Part shown: positions 27,099 through 35,999 of the stretch, one piece after another
How the letters are laid out: the number at the start of each line of letters is the position of its first letter
Position numbering within the stretch: the stretch's first letter is position 1
Assembly (NCBI GenBank): GCA_025360105.1
Contig: JANYCT010000072.1
Coordinates: forward strand, 1-64,000
DNA from: Actinomycetes bacterium
Lineage (GTDB): Bacteria; Actinomycetota; Acidimicrobiia; Acidimicrobiales; Ilumatobacteraceae
Length of the DNA stretch: 64,000 nt
Direction: 5' to 3'
Translations under genes and position numbers: made by a program
The notes under the pieces: generated by a model
What the model was told of the DNA's origin: nothing
The model's input: the letters and a program-made list of their open reading frames with translations, nothing else
The model's database searches: none

Positions 27099-28051
27099 TG
27101 CATTCACCCTTGCCGGCTCCCTTCACCGATCTCGAACTCGATCTCCCCGATCGTCGCGTCGGCAAGGTTCGTATCTCGTACGGCCTGCCCGACAACGAAC
27201 GGCTCTTTGTCACCACCGACCGGCTGTCGGCCTTCGATCGCGTGGTGGCCGCAGTTCCCTACAAGGGTCAGGTGCTCAATGAACTCGCAGCATGGTGGTT
27301 CGCCAACACGGCCGACATCGTGGCCAACCACGTGCGTGGCGTTCCTGACCCCAATGTGACCATCGGCGTCGAAGCCACACCACTGCCCGTCGAGGTCGTG
27401 GTGCGCGGCTACATCACGGGCGTCACATCCACGTCGCTCTGGCGCCGATACAGCGAGGGCCAGCGACTCATCTACGGCTACCGGTTGCCCGACGGGATGA
27501 CCCAACATCAACAACTCGACACGCCGATCATCACGCCCACCACCAAGGCCCACGCTGGCGCGCACGACGAGCCGATCACGTGCGCCGACGTCGTGCGGGG
27601 CGGCCACGTTGATGCAGCGATCTGGGCCACGGTCGAGACCGCTGCGATCGCGCTGTTTGCCCGCGGTCAACGCATCGCAACCGATGCCGGGCTGATCCTC
27701 GCCGACACCAAATACGAGTTCGGTATCGATCCCTACGGCGAGCTGATCCTGATCGACGAGATGCACACGCCCGACTCGTCGCGCTTCTGGGTGGCGGCAA
27801 CGTACGCGTCACGCATTGCCGCCGGCGACGATCCCGAGAGCCTCGACAAAGAGCCGATCCGGCGCGCGCTCATCGCTGCGGGCTACGACGGCAACGGCCC
27901 GTCTCCCGACCTGGGTGCCGCAGTGGTCGCCGAGACCACCACTCGCTACATCAACGCCTTCGAACGACTGACGTGTCGTCCCTTTCAACCGAGCAGCTAT
28001 CCCGTGGAGCCCCGGCTCACAGAGGCGCTGCATCGAGCAGGAGTGTTATGA
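27098..28051 (+). CDS. purC: SAICAR synthetase PurC
   Basis: PurC ligates aspartate to CAIR using ATP. The 317-aa length matches the longer fungal/mycobacterial type rather than the roughly 240-aa enterobacterial type. Motifs include GKVRISY, TTDRLSAFD, PYKGQVLNELAAWWF, VVRGYITG and LADTKYEFG, with the DEMHTPDSSRFW substrate-binding block. Its ATG overlaps the purQ stop, and its stop overlaps the purF start by 4 bp. purK/purE are not in the operon. Confidence 0.95.
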   Translation: MHSPLPAPFTDLELDLPDRRVGKVRISYGLPDNERLFVTTDRLSAFDRVVAAVPYKGQVLNELAAWWFANTADIVANHVRGVPDPNVTIGVEATPLPVEVVVRGYITGVTSTSLWRRYSEGQRLIYGYRLPDGMTQHQQLDTPIITPTTKAHAGAHDEPITCADVVRGGHVDAAIWATVETAAIALFARGQRIATDAGLILADTKYEFGIDPYGELILIDEMHTPDSSRFWVAATYASRIAAGDDPESLDKEPIRRALIAAGYDGNGPSPDLGAAVVAETTTRYINAFERLTCRPFQPSSYPVEPRLTEALHRAGVL

Positions 28052-29484
28052 ACATCCCCACCACGCATGAGCACGACGATGACACCCCGAAAGAGGAATG
28101 TGGCGTGCTGGGCATCTCCACCCCCCATGGCGAGGGCGTGGCCCAACTCGCGTTCTTCGGGCTCTTCGCCCTGCAGCACCGCGGACAGGAGGCCGCCGGC
28201 ATCGCGGTGAGCGATGGTCAACGAGCCAGGGTGCACAAAGACGCGGGCTTGGTGGCCACCATCTTCACGCCTGAGAACCTTGTTCCCCTCGCCGGCTATC
28301 ACGCCATCGGCCATACCCGTTACAGCACAACGGGAAGCTCGAACCAGCGCAACATCCAACCGTTCCTGGTGGAGACCATGCACGGCACACTCGCCGTGGC
28401 CCATAACGGCAACCTCGTCAATGCCTCGGCACTGCGAGATGAACTGCTCGGGCGAGGCTTCGGCCTCACCGCCACTAGCGACACCGAGGTGCTCACGCTC
28501 ATGCTCGCTGCGGCAGGTGGGCGAACATGGGAGGAGCGCATCGAGCGCACCATGCCCGCATGGAAGGGCGCGTACTCAATGGTCATCCTCGCCAACGACC
28601 GCGTGCTTGCGGTGCGCGATCCGTGGGGTTTCCGGCCGCTCTCGGTGGGGCGTCTACCGCGTGGCGGCTATGCAGTTGCATCGGAAACTTGTGCACTCAC
28701 CACCCTCGGCTGCGTCGAGATCAGCGAAGTCGAACCGGGCGAGATCGTCACACTCATCGGCGCCGAACTCCACCGCCGTCGGGCCGTGGCACCTGCCGTG
28801 AAGAAGGCACTGTGCTCGTTTGAGTTCGTGTACTTCAGCCGCCCCGACAGTGAGTGGGACGACCGCAACGTGCACCAGGTGCGCCAGCGCTTGGGCGAGG
28901 AACTCGCCGACGAATGGCCCGCCGAAGCCGACGTCGTGGTGCCGGTTCCCGACTCTTCCATCCCCGCCGCGATTGGCTACTCACGTCGGAGCGGCCTGCC
29001 GTACAACGATGGGCTGATCAAGAACCGCTACATCGGTCGCACGTTCATCGAGCCCACCCAGGCAATGCGCGAACGTGGCGTGGCGCTCAAGTTCAACGCA
29101 CTCGGCGCAAACCTGCAGGGCAAGCGAGTGGTGCTCATCGACGACTCGTTGGTACGCGGCACGACGGCAGGTCCGCTCGTGGCGCTGCTACGAGATGCCG
29201 GCGCCAGCGAGGTGCACATGCGCATCACCTGCCCGCCGATCACGCATGCCTGTCACTTCGGCGTCGACATGGGCCACGACAACGAACTCATCGCTGCACA
29301 GATGTCGGTTGACGAGATCTGCGCGCACATCGGAGCCGACTCCCTCGCGTTCTTGTCGCTCGAGCGGATGATGAACGCCATCGGACGTCAGGACGGCTAT
29401 TGCAACGCCTGCTTCACCGGGAAGTACCCGATCGAGGTAGGCGAGGCACAGGGCAAGCTCAAACTCGAAGGGGTGCTTGCATGA
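28048..29484 (+). CDS. purF: Amidophosphoribosyltransferase PurF
   Basis: PurF catalyses the first committed step, making phosphoribosylamine from PRPP and glutamine. The protein is 478 aa. Catalytic Cys18 follows a short propeptide rich in Asp and Glu (KEE then CGVLG), as in B. subtilis-type enzymes that are auto-processed. The PRPP site VLIDDSLVRGTT is intact, and cysteines near CPPITHAC, YCNACF could ligate the Fe-S cluster of this type. An AGGAG lies 5 nt before the ATG. It overlaps purC and the following gene by 4 bp each. Confidence 0.95.
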   Translation: MNIPTTHEHDDDTPKEECGVLGISTPHGEGVAQLAFFGLFALQHRGQEAAGIAVSDGQRARVHKDAGLVATIFTPENLVPLAGYHAIGHTRYSTTGSSNQRNIQPFLVETMHGTLAVAHNGNLVNASALRDELLGRGFGLTATSDTEVLTLMLAAAGGRTWEERIERTMPAWKGAYSMVILANDRVLAVRDPWGFRPLSVGRLPRGGYAVASETCALTTLGCVEISEVEPGEIVTLIGAELHRRRAVAPAVKKALCSFEFVYFSRPDSEWDDRNVHQVRQRLGEELADEWPAEADVVVPVPDSSIPAAIGYSRRSGLPYNDGLIKNRYIGRTFIEPTQAMRERGVALKFNALGANLQGKRVVLIDDSLVRGTTAGPLVALLRDAGASEVHMRITCPPITHACHFGVDMGHDNELIAAQMSVDEICAHIGADSLAFLSLERMMNAIGRQDGYCNACFTGKYPIEVGEAQGKLKLEGVLA

Positions 29485-31733
29485 GCAACGTTGCCCACGG
29501 TGCGCTCGACATCCTCGTCGTCGGCGGCGGCGCGCGCGAACACGCACTGGCATGGGCGGTGCGCCGGTCTCCCCGGTGTTCGCAGCTGTATGTGGCACCC
29601 GGCAACGATGCGACTCCGGGCACCCGCGTCGACATCGCCGCCGACAACATCGAGGCGCTCACTGCGTTTGCGATAGATCACGCTATCGGGTTGGTGATCG
29701 TCGGTCCCGAGATCGCGCTGGCAGCTGGCCTGGCCGACGAGCTTGCGCTCGGGGGTATCCCCGTGTTCGGACCCACCCGCGCAGCGGCCGAACTTGAATG
29801 GTCGAAGTCGTTCACCCGTCGAATCGCTGCCGAGCTCAACCTTGCCTCGCCAGCATGGGCAACGTTCGACTCCCATGCCGACATCGACGCCGCTCTCGGA
29901 TGGTGGCGCGCGCTCGGCGACAAGATCGTCGTGAAGCAGGCCGGCCTCGCTGGCGGGAAAGGCGTCGTTGTTCCACTCGACGACGTCAGTTGCGAAGCCA
30001 CCATCCGCTCGTTCTTCACCACCGGTGCAGTGGTACTCGAACAACGGCTGCGCGGCCCGGAGTGTTCGTTGCTTGCTTTCTGTGACGGCACCACAGCCCG
30101 ACCGCTGCCGTTTGCTCAGGACCACAAGCGCCTCAGCGAGGGTGACACCGGACCCAACACGGGTGGTATGGGTGCATACGCCCCGGCGCCGGTTCCATAC
30201 GATGTCGATGCCTTGACGGCACAGTTCATCCAGCCTGTCGTTGACCACATGCGCTCGATCGGGCGGCCCTTTGTGGGCATGCTCTACGCAGGACTCATGC
30301 TCACCGCCGATGGCCCCAAACTGCTCGAATTCAACTGTCGCTTCGGCGACCCTGAGGCGCAGGTGCTGATTCCGCTCATCAGTAACGATTTTGTAGAGCT
30401 GATCGTGTCCTGCTGCGATGGCACGTTGGCCGAGACGCCAATCGTGATGCGCAATGCAACCGCCATTGGCGTGGTGATCGCTGCTCGCAACTACCCATCG
30501 TCGGGCGTGCCGTTGGGTGTCGCCGGAGTACCGCCTGCGGCCAACGACCGCCAATTGTTGTTCCGCGGTTCGCCGGCCGGGCGCGAATACACCGCCGTGG
30601 GTATCGCTCCCACGCTGCATGAGGCGCGAGCCGCGGCCTACGAGTTGGCCGCCGCTGTGGCACCAGCGCATGCGCGCTACCGGCGCGACATCGGTTGGCG
30701 CGCCCATGGCGCCATGCTGTCGTCGTACGCCGCTGCGGGAGTTGATATCGACGAAGGCACACGCGCCGTCGATCAGCTGAAGACCAGTGTCGAAAAGACC
30801 CACACCTCGTCGGTGCTCGGTGGCATCGGCGCCTTTGGCGGCACGTTCGACCTCACCGAAATCATGGGCATGCAACAGCCGGTGCTCGTTGCGTCCACCG
30901 ACGGTGTTGGCACCAAGGTCGAACTCGCCGCCCGCGCTGGACGCTACGACGTGCCCGGCCAGGACATCGTCAACCACTGCATCAACGATGTGCTCGTGCA
31001 GGGTGCTCGCCCGTTGTTCTTCCTCGATTACTTCGCCTCCTCTTCCATTCGCGCCGAGCAGGTCGCCGCCGTGGTGAACGGCATGTCGATTGCCTGCGCC
31101 GCCTCGGGCTGCGTGCTGCTCGGCGGCGAGACCGCTGAGATGCCCGGCGTGTACATGCCCGGCGCCTTCGACGTCGCAGGCACGCTCGTCGGTGTGGTCG
31201 AGCGCGCTCGCCTGCTGCCGTTGTCCACGATCACCCCGGGCGACGTGCTGCTCGGGCTCGGATCGTCAGGTCCGCACACGAACGGATACTCACTCCTTCG
31301 CAAGCTCTTCGATTGGTTGCCGCTCGACGCCCGACCCGAACCGCTCGACTGCACCATCGGCGAGGCGCTGCTCGTGCCGCATCGCAGCTACCTCAACGCC
31401 CTGTGGGGCGCGCTCGGCGATCACGGGCTGATCAAGGGTCTGGCCCACATCACCGGCGGCGGCCTGCTCGACAACGTGCCACGCATCCTGCCGAGCAACT
31501 GCGATGCATCGATCACGCTCGGCTCTTGGCCGATGCCAGCGCTGTTCCAACTGGTCACCGAGGTCGCCACCGGTCTGCCGATCGACGAGCTCTACCGCAC
31601 CTTGAACATGGGCATTGGCATGGTGATCGTGGTCGACGCTGAACGCGTGGCCGAACTCCAGGCGGCCATCGCGGATCCCACGTGGATCATCGGCTCCATC
31701 GTCGAAGGCACCAAGCGGGTGCAGCTCACGTGA
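29481..31733 (+). CDS. Fused GAR synthetase/AIR synthetase (PurD-PurM)
   Basis: This 750-aa protein joins two purine enzymes end to end. Residues 1 to about 408 are PurD (VVGGGAREHALAWA, KQAGLAGGKGVVV, GPNTGGMGAYAP, FNCRFGDPEAQV), ending in the usual RRDIGWRA. PurM begins almost at once with SSYAAAGVDIDEG and continues STDGVGTKVE, NHCINDVLVQGARPLFF and LGLGSSGPHTNGYSL. There is no stop or frameshift between them and practically no linker, although an ATG at codon 412 lies at the joint. The fusion would channel unstable intermediates. It resembles yeast Ade5,7 and the first two thirds of animal GART. Confidence 0.95.
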   Translation: MSNVAHGALDILVVGGGAREHALAWAVRRSPRCSQLYVAPGNDATPGTRVDIAADNIEALTAFAIDHAIGLVIVGPEIALAAGLADELALGGIPVFGPTRAAAELEWSKSFTRRIAAELNLASPAWATFDSHADIDAALGWWRALGDKIVVKQAGLAGGKGVVVPLDDVSCEATIRSFFTTGAVVLEQRLRGPECSLLAFCDGTTARPLPFAQDHKRLSEGDTGPNTGGMGAYAPAPVPYDVDALTAQFIQPVVDHMRSIGRPFVGMLYAGLMLTADGPKLLEFNCRFGDPEAQVLIPLISNDFVELIVSCCDGTLAETPIVMRNATAIGVVIAARNYPSSGVPLGVAGVPPAANDRQLLFRGSPAGREYTAVGIAPTLHEARAAAYELAAAVAPAHARYRRDIGWRAHGAMLSSYAAAGVDIDEGTRAVDQLKTSVEKTHTSSVLGGIGAFGGTFDLTEIMGMQQPVLVASTDGVGTKVELAARAGRYDVPGQDIVNHCINDVLVQGARPLFFLDYFASSSIRAEQVAAVVNGMSIACAASGCVLLGGETAEMPGVYMPGAFDVAGTLVGVVERARLLPLSTITPGDVLLGLGSSGPHTNGYSLLRKLFDWLPLDARPEPLDCTIGEALLVPHRSYLNALWGALGDHGLIKGLAHITGGGLLDNVPRILPSNCDASITLGSWPMPALFQLVTEVATGLPIDELYRTLNMGIGMVIVVDAERVAELQAAIADPTWIIGSIVEGTKRVQLT

Positions 31734-32326
31734 CAGCACGCCTCGTCGTGTTGGCGTCGGGCAATGGCTCCAATCTGCAGGCACTTCTCGATGCATCGCA
31801 GAGCGGCGAACTTGACGCAACCATCGTCGCGGTCATCTCCAACAACGCCGATGCCTTCGCGCTCACGCGTTCCACATCATCGGGCGCGACCACCATTGTC
31901 GTCGCGGCGGAGCCGGGCGAACTTCGCGCGCACTACGACGCCCGGCTCGCCGACGCCTGCGCCGAGTTCAGCCCCGACTACGTGGTGCTCGCCGGATGGA
32001 TGCGCCTGCTGTCGATGGCCTTCTTGGCTCAGTTCCCCCAGAGCGTTGTCAATCTGCATCCGGCGCTCCCGGGGGAGTTCCCGGGCACCCATGCAATCGA
32101 GCGCGCCCTGCAGGCACATCAGCGGCTCGGTTTGGGCCGCACCGGAGTGATGGTGCACCTCGTGCCCGACGAGGGCGTCGACAACGGCCCGGTGATCGCC
32201 GCGGTCGAGGTACCCATCGAGCTCGACGACACACTCGAGTCACTCGAGCAGCGCGTTCACGCGGCCGAGCATGCACTGTTGGTGCAAGCAATGCAGCACC
32301 TCGTCAACGCGCCGCGCAACCCCTGA
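31730..32326 (+). CDS. purN: GAR transformylase PurN
   Basis: PurN transfers a formyl group from 10-formyl-tetrahydrofolate to GAR. The 198-aa protein has VVLASGNGSNLQALLDA at the N terminus and the catalytic NLHPALPGEFPGTHAI and HLVPDEGVDNGP blocks, giving the Asn-His-Asp triad. It starts with GTG overlapping the purD/M stop as GTGA. Thus PurD, PurM and PurN are encoded in GART order with only one stop separating them. It closes the operon. Confidence 0.94.
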   Translation: MTARLVVLASGNGSNLQALLDASQSGELDATIVAVISNNADAFALTRSTSSGATTIVVAAEPGELRAHYDARLADACAEFSPDYVVLAGWMRLLSMAFLAQFPQSVVNLHPALPGEFPGTHAIERALQAHQRLGLGRTGVMVHLVPDEGVDNGPVIAAVEVPIELDDTLESLEQRVHAAEHALLVQAMQHLVNAPRNP

Positions 32327-32331
32327 GCCAG

Positions 32332-32877
32332 CTACCGGCTGAGTTCAGCCAACTTGTTGGTGACGGCCCAGTTGCGTACCGTTGCGGGGGTACGCAGTTT
32401 CTTCTCCAGGACCGAGCCAGTGAGCTTGGATGTGCCGGCGCGTGTCGCGTAACGCACGAAGACTTCGCGACCGTTCACCGCCAGTTCGTCATCGCCAAAG
32501 GCCCCGGCCACCACCATCGCCGATAGCGCCGCGACATGATCGGCCGCGGGCTCGGCCGCGAGGAACGAAACGTGCAAACGCGAGCGATCATCGGTAGAGG
32601 TCGCGAACGGGTTTCGCAGGATCACATCGGCCAGCTCTGCTCCCGTACGCACGATCGACGTGATCGTCATACCGAGATCAGCTGCAAGTTGCGTCTCGAT
32701 CGCAGCGCGGGTTGCGGACTCGTCGCCTTGCGGCGTGAAGATCACGTTTCCGCTCTGGATGTAGGTGACCGCGTCGGCGAATCCGGCGTTACGCATCACC
32801 GTGGTCAGCGCCTCCATGCGCATCCGATTCGCTGTGCCGACATTGACGGCACGGAGCAACGCAACGGACAGAACCAT
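32332..32877 (-). CDS. DUF1697 family protein
   Basis: The 181-aa protein starts VLSVALLRAVNVGTANRM and continues YIQSGNVIF, the conserved pattern of DUF1697. It ends with VLEKKLRTPATVRNWAVTNKLAEL, also typical. The function of DUF1697 is unknown; members are small cytoplasmic proteins. The ATG at 32877 is preferred over an upstream in-frame start because it directly precedes the conserved strand. It converges with purN at 5 bp and follows the acyl-CoA dehydrogenase gene by 28 bp. Confidence 0.88.
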   Translation of the reverse strand: MVLSVALLRAVNVGTANRMRMEALTTVMRNAGFADAVTYIQSGNVIFTPQGDESATRAAIETQLAADLGMTITSIVRTGAELADVILRNPFATSTDDRSRLHVSFLAAEPAADHVAALSAMVVAGAFGDDELAVNGREVFVRYATRAGTSKLTGSVLEKKLRTPATVRNWAVTNKLAELSR

Positions 32878-32905
32878 CGGCGCAATGTAGCCCGCTGCCA
32901 TCGGG

Positions 32906-34084
32906 TCAGTAGCTACGCGGCAGCCCCAAGACGTTCTGCGCGATGAAGTTGCAGGTCATCTCTTGGCTCACGGGTGCCAGGCGTTGCAGGCGAGCCTCAC
33001 GCCAGTAACGCTCGACGTGGTACTCGGTTGCATAGCCCAACCCACCCAGTGTCTGTACGGCCTGGTCCGCGGCGAAATAGCTCGCTTCGGCGGCGAGGTA
33101 CTTCGCGGTGTTGGCCTCCTCGGCGCAGTTGAGCCCGTTGTCGTACTTCCACGCTGCCAGTCGCATCATCTGATACGCGGCGCCGAGCTCCATGTGTGCT
33201 CTGGCCAACGGATGGGCGATGGCCTGATTCGCTCCGATCGGTCGATCGAACACGATGCGCTCCTTCGCGTACTCCACCGCACGACGAACAGCGACCTCTC
33301 CGATGCCACACGCCATGGCCGAGAGCAGAATGCGCTCGGGGTTGATGCCGTGCAGGATCTGTTGGAAGCCACGGCCGCGCTCGCCGACCATCCGCCAACC
33401 CTCCACCGGCAGACCGTCATACGCCACCTCGCACGACGCCACTGCGTTGCGACCCACCTTGGGGATGGGCCGAATATCGACGTAGCGCGGATCGAGATCA
33501 GCCAGGAACAGACTGAGGCCGTTGAGGCGATTGGTGTCGTCGTGATCGGTGCGGACCAACAGCAGCACGACCTCTGACTCGAGCGCCTTCGAGGTCCAGA
33601 TCTTGCGACCGGTGATGATCCATCCGCCGGAACCGTCCTCGACGGCGCGGGTGGTGATACGGCCGGTGTCGGTGCCAGCATCGGGCTCGGTGACGCCGAA
33701 GGCCACATGCAGATCGCCTGCTGCGGCACGAGGTAAGAACGTGTCCTTGAGGCGATCGTTGCCGAACTTCACCACAGGGTTCAGCCCGAACATGGTGAGG
33801 TGCAGGGCCGTGGATCCGTTCATCGCCGCGCCCGATGCGGCCACTCGGTTCAGCACGAGGGCGGCTTCGGTGATACCGCGTCCGCCGCCGCCATACTGCT
33901 CGGGGATCGCAATACCCACCCAGCCGCCATCGGCCATCACCTTGTAGAACTCCCAGGGGAAGCGATGCTCGGTGTCGCACTCGGACCAGTACTGATCGTC
34001 GAAACCGCCGCAGACGCGATCAACGGCGTCGATGATGGCCAGGTGGTCGTCGTCGGGCGCGAAATCCATCCCCAAATCTGTCAT
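32906..34084 (-). CDS. Acyl-CoA dehydrogenase
   Basis: The 392-aa flavoprotein shows the ACAD layout: helical N domain, beta domain with AFGVTEPDAGTDTGRI and WITSK-type WTSKA, and C domain with FDRPIGANQAIAHPLARAHM and QTLGGLGYATEYHVERYWREAR. The catalytic base Glu is plausible in the GGLGYATEYH-VERYWR segment. It introduces an alpha-beta double bond in an acyl-CoA thioester. The ATG at 34084 (MTDLGMDF) fits the family better than the ATG at 34099. It is probably in one unit with the DUF1697 gene. Confidence 0.9.
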   Translation of the reverse strand: MTDLGMDFAPDDDHLAIIDAVDRVCGGFDDQYWSECDTEHRFPWEFYKVMADGGWVGIAIPEQYGGGGRGITEAALVLNRVAASGAAMNGSTALHLTMFGLNPVVKFGNDRLKDTFLPRAAAGDLHVAFGVTEPDAGTDTGRITTRAVEDGSGGWIITGRKIWTSKALESEVVLLLVRTDHDDTNRLNGLSLFLADLDPRYVDIRPIPKVGRNAVASCEVAYDGLPVEGWRMVGERGRGFQQILHGINPERILLSAMACGIGEVAVRRAVEYAKERIVFDRPIGANQAIAHPLARAHMELGAAYQMMRLAAWKYDNGLNCAEEANTAKYLAAEASYFAADQAVQTLGGLGYATEYHVERYWREARLQRLAPVSQEMTCNFIAQNVLGLPRSY

Positions 34085-34149
34085 GTACCCGAGTGACATT
34101 CCACAGTCCGCCGCATCAGTGCACCAGCGGAATCGTGCGGAATCGTGCG

Positions 34150-34680
34150 TTACTTGCCGGGCATTCGCAGGTCGAGGTGGAAGGTGGAATCCACCACCCC
34201 ACCGAGGGCATCTTTGCGCTGACCGCGAAAACCGCCTGCGCCGGTGACGCCCACGTACCTGCCGGTGCCGTTGATCACCGTGAGCGGACTCGAGAACGAG
34301 GCATTGGTCGTATCGGTCGCGGCCGTGGTTCGCCCCGAATACATCTGCACGCCGACGGTTGCACCGTCGGCGAACGTGAACGTGACGAAGCCGAAGAATT
34401 CGCCGCTGCCCTTCAGATAATTGACATTGGCGAGCATCTCGACCTCGACCGTCGCACCGTCGACTTTGGCTGTGCCGGTCAGCTGATTCCAGCCGTACAC
34501 GTTCTCGTCATTCGCCCCCACCTTGTGCAGCGTGCGCTGCTGCGAGGTGAGCTGGGTAGCGATCTCGACGACTGTGGCGGGGTGGGGGCTCGTCGAACAC
34601 GAAGAACCAACGAGCGAACCAACGATCGACAGTGCGAGCACGCCGGTGATCTTCGTGAGCGTTCGTGCGAGTCGGGTCAC
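34150..34680 (-). CDS. Secreted AOC-barrel-like protein
   Basis: The 176-aa protein has an N-terminal signal segment (ITGVLALSIVGSLVGSSCS) with a Cys at 28, although the preceding residues make a poor lipobox. The mature part is beta-rich, with YGWNQLTGTAKVDG and GTGRYVGVTGAGGFRGQR, which resembles the allene-oxide-cyclase/dirigent-like barrel. No catalytic role can be assigned. A tandem repeat of the 10-mer gcggaatcgt lies just past its stop at 34129-34148. Confidence 0.6.
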   Translation of the reverse strand: MTRLARTLTKITGVLALSIVGSLVGSSCSTSPHPATVVEIATQLTSQQRTLHKVGANDENVYGWNQLTGTAKVDGATVEVEMLANVNYLKGSGEFFGFVTFTFADGATVGVQMYSGRTTAATDTTNASFSSPLTVINGTGRYVGVTGAGGFRGQRKDALGGVVDSTFHLDLRMPGK

Positions 34681-34797
34681 GGTTCGGTCTCCTCGTAGAG
34701 TGGGGGCGCAGCGAATCGGTTGGCCGCTGTGTGTGTTCTTCGGTCGATCGTACAGGCTCTCGAACTCCGCCTGCGTAGCGCTCCTCGACTCCGGACG

Positions 34798-34816
34798 AAT
34801 CGGTACGAAACCGATT
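34798..34816. promoter_or_regulatory. Inverted repeat upstream of the TelA/VWA operon
   Basis: AATCGGT (34798-34804) and ACCGATT (34810-34816) are perfect 7-bp arms around 5 nt. A third AATCGGT half-site occurs at 34714-34720. The pattern suggests a specific regulator of the downstream stress operon. It also disfavors the TTG at 34815 as the first gene's start. Confidence 0.45.
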
Positions 34817-34838
34817 GAAATGCGGCCGACTACGAGGC

Positions 34839-35990
34839 GTGCGACGCGTGCTGACCCTCGGCCTGGCGGCCTTTTTGCTGCTCGCTGTGATCGTCGTCGT
34901 CGTGGTGTCCAACCGGGGCGGTGAGAGCAACGCCGCTGTGGTGGTGGTTCGAGGCGTGATCGGCTCGGAGAAGAAGCCGTTCTTCGACGACCAACGCGTC
35001 AAGGACGCATTTCGTAAGGCGGGCTTTGACGTCAAGGTCGACACCGCTGGGAGCCGCCAGATCGCAACCACGGTCGACCTTTCCAAATACGACTTTGCCT
35101 TCCCTGCAGGCACCCCGCAGGCACAAAAGATCAAAACCGATCGCAAGGCCAAGACCGTATACGTGCCGTTCAGCACGCCGATGGCCATTGCGTCGTTCGA
35201 GCCGATTGCGAAGATCCTCCAAAGCGCCGGGGTGGCTCAGGACAACGGAGGTTGGTGGAGCTTTGACATGGCGAAGTTCATCGACCTCGTGGGCAAGGAC
35301 ACGCGTTGGAAAGACATCGTCGGCAATACCGACTACCCCGCCAACAAGCAAGTACTGATCACCTCCACCGATGTGACGACGTCGAACTCAGCCGCTATGT
35401 ACGCCTCGATTGCCAGCTACTTGCTCAACGGCAGCAACGTTGTGGCCAGCGTCGCCCAGGCACAGGCGGTGGCACCGGCAGTTGCTCCGCTGTTCGGCCG
35501 CCAGGGCTACACCGAGCAGTCGTCGGAGGCCCCGTTCGACGACTACCTGTCGATCGGCGCCGGCAAGACGCCCATCGTCATGATCTACGAGTCACAGTTC
35601 GTCGCACGGGCTCTCGCGAAGGATGGCAGCATCAAGCCCGGCATGGTCTTGATGTACCCCACGCCAACCATCATTTCCAAGCACAGCCTCGTGCCACTCA
35701 CCCCCAATGGCGACGCGATCGGCCAACTCCTCAGCACCGATCCAACACTGCAAGGACTCGCCGTGCAGTTCGGTTTTCGCACCGCCGATCCCGACGCGTT
35801 CGCAAAGGTCGTCAAGGCCGCCGGGGTGTCGACGGCGCCAAGCTTCGTCGACGTCGTGGAGCCACCCACGATGGACAACCTCGACGCCCTGATCGACGCA
35901 ATCGCCAACGAAATGAAGTCGGCCTCGGTCACGACCGCAGCCTCAACCTCAACCAGCAACGCAACAACCAACGCAACAACACAACCTTAG
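34839..35990 (+). CDS. Membrane-anchored solute-binding-like protein of the TelA operon
   Basis: The protein (383 aa from GTG 34839) has one N-terminal membrane segment with a Val-rich core (VLTLGLAAFLLLAVIVVVVV) and a periplasmic-binding-like domain outside, with a low-complexity Ser/Thr/Asn tail. The region VYPTPTIISKHSLVPL parallels VYPTEGIVTADYPLML in the lipoprotein two genes downstream, so the two are likely paralogous type 2 solute-binding domains. This copy lacks a VWA domain. It ends 9 bp before telA. Ligand and role are unknown. Alternative starts are TTG 34815 and GTG 34848. Confidence 0.7.
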   Translation: MRRVLTLGLAAFLLLAVIVVVVVSNRGGESNAAVVVVRGVIGSEKKPFFDDQRVKDAFRKAGFDVKVDTAGSRQIATTVDLSKYDFAFPAGTPQAQKIKTDRKAKTVYVPFSTPMAIASFEPIAKILQSAGVAQDNGGWWSFDMAKFIDLVGKDTRWKDIVGNTDYPANKQVLITSTDVTTSNSAAMYASIASYLLNGSNVVASVAQAQAVAPAVAPLFGRQGYTEQSSEAPFDDYLSIGAGKTPIVMIYESQFVARALAKDGSIKPGMVLMYPTPTIISKHSLVPLTPNGDAIGQLLSTDPTLQGLAVQFGFRTADPDAFAKVVKAAGVSTAPSFVDVVEPPTMDNLDALIDAIANEMKSASVTTAASTSTSNATTNATTQP

Positions 35991-35999
35991 GAGGACCCT

